From an uncultured Anaerobutyricum sp. (GTDB taxonomy: Bacteria > Bacillota > Clostridia > Lachnospirales > Lachnospiraceae), in contig CAKREJ010000007.1 of the NCBI GenBank assembly GCA_934317185.1, positions 1 through 36,498 of the forward strand: a stretch of 36,498 bases of DNA, read 5' to 3'. Below are positions 33,272 through 36,498 of the stretch, piece after piece. Position 1 is the first letter of the stretch. Every line of letters starts with the position of its first letter. Under the pieces are notes generated by a model. It was given only the letters and a program-made list of their open reading frames with translations, made no database searches and was not told the origin of the DNA. The translations under genes were made by a program, and so were the position numbers.

Positions 33272-34723
33272 CTAATCTTCTTCTGATTCCATATAATGTT
33301 TTCTCATTGCACTCATTTTGGAAAATGCTCTTGCGTACTCTATATATACTTCATCTAATTCATCTGTCTTTTCTATATACTCAACTCTAAAATCACTTTC
33401 TATTTGTTGTGTCTGATAAAAATGACACTTTTCACAAATACCATATTTTCTCATCAAAGCATCTATAGCTAATAAAAAATTAGGACTATGTGTTGTAAGA
33501 AGAACTGTAATATTACACTCTTTTACAAGTAATACTAACACTTCTGCTAAGGCATTAATCCACTTTGGATGAAGATGGGATTCCGGTTCATCTAAAACTA
33601 ATAAAGACTCCTCATCAATATTTCCCTTCTCCAATATATTCTTAATAATAGAAAACACCTTAGAACCCGTAGCTAAATTACTTACCTTTATCTTTCTTCC
33701 ATCATTAACATACGTATCACCTAATATATCTCCTGGAACAATACTATTGATCTTCTCCATTACATCTGCTATCTGCTTATCCTTATATAAACTCTCACTA
33801 ATCCCTCTCTCTTCCCGTATATTTCTTTTTAACCAACGATTCATTTTTATTCTATGTGGAACTATTGTTGACTCCGTATAACTCAATCCTATTCTGCTTC
33901 TATTCATTAGGCTTGGCGTTCTACGCATACTATCTTCTATAATATACGGGTCATCTACAAAATATCCCTTCTTAAAATACCCTTCATTAAATACAGACTC
34001 CTCTGTATCCACATTATGATTATCTAAATATATATTAAAATATTCCTTTCCATCTTCATCATATAATCTTAAACTTGATTTGTCTTCAACTTGATTTGTC
34101 ACATTCATTGATTGTACCTGTCCTGAAAATTCTTCTCTCAAAGTACTGTCAATCATCCTAAAAGCAAACTCTTCTGTTGATGGAATTGAAGAGATAAATG
34201 ATAATGCACTCTCACACTGCTTCACTACACTTTCTTTACACTCTGTCCACTCTGTATTTATCACCTCCAAAGCCTCCTCAGAAAGCATCTCTACATTATT
34301 GATATCTTCCATTGCCAAACTTAAAAAGGTATTATTTTTAACCGCTTGATAAAATTCACGTAACAAATCTATATAATAATTTAAAGTTTCCTGTCCATGA
34401 TAGCCAACTCTCTCTATATAATATATCCTTTCTACCAAATCACTTTCAGATTTTTCTTGAAAATCATCTCTCCATCGAACATTCTCATAGAATTGCATTA
34501 AAATAGGATATGACTCTATGATTGCTCGTATTCTATTATAAACTGCCTCTGCCATATCAAGCTGCTTCTTTTTACTCAAATCTTCCGCCGCACTAACAAC
34601 CGAATAAAGAGCCTTTCCCACTGTAGTCTTCCCAGAATTATTTGTACCAGAAATTACAGTTAAACCATCCACTTTGACATCTGCTCTCTTTATGATTCCA
34701 ATATTATTAATTGAAAATATCAT
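33272..34723 (-). CDS. AAA (OLD/ABC-like) ATPase of a two-gene module
   Basis: 483 residues. Walker A GTNNSGKTT (26-34) at the N-terminus, a long helical middle (about 40-330), an ABC-signature-like NLATGSK (near 346-352), Walker B LVLDEPESHLHP (about 375-386) and the switch histidine in LLTTHSPN (near 408-415). This is the AAA_15/AAA_21 type seen in OLD, RloC, Septu PtuA and other phage-defence ATPases. A C-terminal tail of about 70 residues has a CxxC (ICEKCHF); no Toprim domain is present. AGGA lies seven bases before the ATG. A nuclease-like gene follows at once. Defence is inferred from architecture, not shown. Confidence 0.8.
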   Translation of the reverse strand: MIFSINNIGIIKRADVKVDGLTVISGTNNSGKTTVGKALYSVVSAAEDLSKKKQLDMAEAVYNRIRAIIESYPILMQFYENVRWRDDFQEKSESDLVERIYYIERVGYHGQETLNYYIDLLREFYQAVKNNTFLSLAMEDINNVEMLSEEALEVINTEWTECKESVVKQCESALSFISSIPSTEEFAFRMIDSTLREEFSGQVQSMNVTNQVEDKSSLRLYDEDGKEYFNIYLDNHNVDTEESVFNEGYFKKGYFVDDPYIIEDSMRRTPSLMNRSRIGLSYTESTIVPHRIKMNRWLKRNIREERGISESLYKDKQIADVMEKINSIVPGDILGDTYVNDGRKIKVSNLATGSKVFSIIKNILEKGNIDEESLLVLDEPESHLHPKWINALAEVLVLLVKECNITVLLTTHSPNFLLAIDALMRKYGICEKCHFYQTQQIESDFRVEYIEKTDELDEVYIEYARAFSKMSAMRKHYMESEED

Positions 34724-35127
34724 GATAAAATCCTTCCTGCCATATATCTGTTCTAAAATATTTAAATTATATGTTTTATAATAATATTACCACATATAAT
34801 ATCTATATACTATCGAAAAGACATTTCTCATTTATAACTATTCTATTACTTTTGGTATATTTATCAACCGTTTTTTGTCTTTTTTTACATTTTATTACTT
34901 CTTTTGTTTTTGCTTGTCCATAGTACTATTGAATGACTGCATTACACTATATTCTTTTCTTACACTTATCTTATCATTCTTCGCAATATTTATCAACCAT
35001 TTTTTATTTTTATTTCCATTTTATTCCTGTATCGTTTATAAAAATACAGCGGCATTCTCTCACCGCTGCTTATATTATTTTTATTATACTATTTTAAATC
35101 TTCAAATCAAATCTTCTTCCCTCTCCA
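34724..35127. other. AT-rich intergenic region with an imperfect direct repeat
   Basis: No convincing gene in these 404 bases; an open plus-strand frame here has low complexity (Phe/Leu-rich) and no ribosome binding site. Two similar stretches of about 40 bases, each beginning ATATTTATCAACC, lie near 34856-34898 and 34987-35029. The hairpin at 35047-35068 serves the glyoxalase-like gene. Confidence 0.5.
35040..35068 (-). terminator. terminator after the glyoxalase-like gene
   Basis: Hairpin CAGCGG/CCGCTG with a ten-base loop, followed on the minus strand by TATTTTTAT. The stem is short, so strength is uncertain. Confidence 0.55.
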
Positions 35128-35505
35128 TCACTCATGAATTTCCAATGGCAATCCATCTGGATCATGGAAAAATGTCATCTTCTTTCCGGTATAGTCATCC
35201 AGACGTACCGGCTCTGTCTCAATTCCTTTTTCATTCAATTCTTTTACTGTATCATCCACACTCTCAACTTTAAATGCCAGATGGCGTAATCCCAATGCTT
35301 CCGGATAACTTACACGAGCCGGAGCATTTTTTATGATGAAAAGTTCTATTTCCTGCGGTCCACATGCCAGATCAATCTTATAATCGTCACGTTCTTTTCG
35401 ATAATTTTCTCTGATTACCTCAAATCCAAGCAAATCCACATAAAAATGTCTGGATTTTTCATAATCGCTTCCAATGATTGCAATATGATGAATGGTATCG
35501 AACAT
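35128..35505 (-). CDS. VOC-family glyoxalase-like protein (GloA2 type)
   Basis: 125 residues, one VOC unit: MFDTIHHIAIIGSDYEKSRHFYVDLLGFEV, then PQEIELFIIK, GLRHLAFKVE and FFHDPDGLPLEIHE. The four metal-ligand positions of the glyoxalase I group are filled (His7, a Glu near 52-54, His75, Glu123), so it could be an active lyase or isomerase, though many members have other substrates. GGAGGA lies before the ATG. It is monocistronic, between the ATPase module and an epimerase remnant. Confidence 0.85.
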   Translation of the reverse strand: MFDTIHHIAIIGSDYEKSRHFYVDLLGFEVIRENYRKERDDYKIDLACGPQEIELFIIKNAPARVSYPEALGLRHLAFKVESVDDTVKELNEKGIETEPVRLDDYTGKKMTFFHDPDGLPLEIHE

Positions 35506-35570
35506 AACTCTCCTCCGTTTTTATATATTAATATATTTTCCTTATATTTTATCACAATAACGATATATAT

Positions 35571-35795
35571 GGAATAGTCATGAGCCATCAATTCATCGCT
35601 CTTTTGGCAGCGGCATACAGGCTGACTGAGTTATCCACCTGGTCTTCCACCGCATATGGAACTTCTCGGTCATTCCATAAACGCTGGAAAAGGAGGCATA
35701 GCATATACCAGGTGTACTACCAGATGCCTGCGGCAAGCTTCCAGAAGTACTCGATCTGCAATACTTCCTTTCACAAGCATCAATCCGATTGACAT
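35571..35795 (-). pseudogene. UDP-glucuronate 4-epimerase-like remnant, multiply frameshifted
   Basis: Reading the minus strand in successive frames gives LLEACRRHLVVHLVYA, then YASFSSVYGMTEK, then VPYAVEDQVDNSVSLYAAAK, then KSDELMAHDYS. Together these follow the order of a nucleotide-sugar epimerase of the UDP-glucuronate 4-epimerase type (LEACR..., VYASSSSVYG, VSLYAATKKSNELMAHAYS), including the YAAAK equivalent of the catalytic Tyr-x3-Lys. At least three frame changes break it, and both ends are missing. No intact frame exists, so it is not functional. It may be left from a larger glycan locus. Confidence 0.72.
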
Positions 35796-36030
35796 ACTTA
35801 TCATATATTGTTTATGTTTAAAAGTCAATACTTCGTGCGTGAAACTTTGCAAAAAATTGGATTTTTGAAGATATTTTGTATAAAAAAGTGTATAAACATC
35901 ATATATCAATAAACTTTAACAAATAAATTGTGCTTACCGTCAAGATATGTTATACTAGCTACATCAACTCAAAAAGCATTCTGTAAGTGATTTATCTTGC
36001 TTACAAACTTATTATACGAGGAGTATCTCT
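35796..36030. other. intergenic region before the LytTR gene
   Basis: No gene seen. It contains the promoter at 35928-35956 and, just before the gene, an imperfect dyad with GTAAG and CTTAC arms (about 35983-36005). Confidence 0.5.
35928..35956 (+). promoter_or_regulatory. sigma-A promoter of the LytTR regulator gene
   Basis: TTGTGC (35928-35933), a 17-base spacer and TATACT (35951-35956), about 75 bases before the start codon. Confidence 0.65.
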
Positions 36031-36498
36031 ATGATCAACTTGAACGCATGGTTTCAAAAGCATAACCTTTGTGCAGAAAACATCCTATACATTTACCGCA
36101 AAGACCGCAAAACAGTCATTCAACGCACGGACGGTGCGGAATTTGCACTGTTCGTACCGGTACATAGTATTCTATCTACTTTGCCGGAGAAGAATTTTTT
36201 GAGCATCAGCAAGGGGATTGTCGTATGCCGCAGCCACATTGTAAATATCAGCAACGATGGCGTTTATACCATGTCGGATGGCCGCACTTTTCAAGGGCGC
36301 AAGCGCGATATGAGCAGCCATCGCCGTTTGAGTGCTGAAATAGGGTTGACAAACACGAAACACCGCCCCCTGAGTATGCTGGAAAAATGTAGCCTGTTGG
36401 ACAATATGCCTCTGGCATTCTGCGTGATAGAACTTGTCTTTAATGAGGACGGCCACGGCGTGGATTTCATTTTTCGCTACTGCAATGCGGAAATGGCG
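36031..36498 (+). CDS. LytTR-domain regulator with PAS-like domain, partial
   Basis: Open from the ATG at 36031 (GAGGAG seven bases before it) through the window edge: 156 codons with no stop. Residues about 15-100 (ILYIYRKDRKTVIQRTDG ... FLSISKGIVVCRSHIVNIS ... SDGRTFQGRKRDM) form a LytTR DNA-binding domain placed first rather than last. Residues about 115-156 (LLDNMPLAFCVIELVFNEDG ... FIFRYCNAEMA) look like the start of a PAS domain. The rest may hold a GGDEF or other output domain. The DNA is clearly richer in GC (about half in a sampled stretch) and in CGC and GGC codons than its neighbours, hinting at recent transfer. Confidence 0.75.
   Translation, partial: MINLNAWFQKHNLCAENILYIYRKDRKTVIQRTDGAEFALFVPVHSILSTLPEKNFLSISKGIVVCRSHIVNISNDGVYTMSDGRTFQGRKRDMSSHRRLSAEIGLTNTKHRPLSMLEKCSLLDNMPLAFCVIELVFNEDGHGVDFIFRYCNAEMA

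Noticed and set aside
34875..35273. 132-codon plus-strand frame rich in Phe, Leu and Ser
   Set aside because: It arises from T-rich DNA, overlaps the end of the well-supported glyoxalase-like gene on the other strand and has no ribosome binding site.

Overview
The window looks like the chromosome of a spore-forming, low-to-moderate GC gut Clostridium of the Lachnospiraceae type. The reasons are the sporulation genes spoIIE, spoVT, yabP and yabQ, clostridial ribosome binding sites (AGGAGG/GGAGG), sigma-A promoters with 17-base spacers, and family-level matches throughout. The genus cannot be fixed from sequence reading alone.

Region 1 (1-8.7 kb) is the conserved spoVT - HU - rqcP - yabP - yabQ - divIC - tRNA-Met - spoIIE - tilS - hpt - ftsH neighbourhood also known from Bacillus subtilis. 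Here HU and rqcP point away from yabPQ-divIC. Promoter-like sites fit the sporulation programme: a Spo0A box at spoIIE, a sigma-E-like site at yabP and a sigma-G-like site at spoVT. SpoIIE is short and lacks the usual membrane domain.

Region 2 (8.7-18.1 kb) holds a three-gene set (HxxxDG acyltransferase, zinc-ribbon membrane protein, alpha/beta hydrolase), an orphan BlaI-type repressor, a very large YfhO-family membrane protein and a secreted YkuD L,D-transpeptidase with fibronectin-like domains.

Region 3 (18.3-32.3 kb) is a cell-surface glycan region. The plus-strand operon wecE - ArnC-like glycosyltransferase - ATP-grasp ligase is predicted to make an undecaprenyl-linked, possibly acylated, 4-amino sugar. 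Opposite it lie an adenylate-forming enzyme and a flippase, a secreted lysine-rich protein, and a chain-length/export control operon (cpsB-like phosphatase, a 39-residue membrane protein, LCP protein, cpsC, cpsD). An AEC transporter, a PsiE-family protein and galE follow.

Region 4 (32.4-36.5 kb) is AT-rich and looks like accessory DNA. It has an AAA ATPase plus PD-(D/E)xK-like nuclease pair (candidate defence module), a glyoxalase-like protein, a multiply frameshifted UDP-sugar epimerase remnant, and the start of a LytTR regulator that runs off the window and is visibly richer in GC.

The most unusual signal is a family of four nested palindromes. They occur as two inverted pairs, each between convergent genes (7.63-8.03 kb and 21.63-22.06 kb). 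Conserved segments alternate with stem arms whose sequence differs between copies while the pairing is kept. In two copies the outermost arms also pair with the ends of the adjoining genes.
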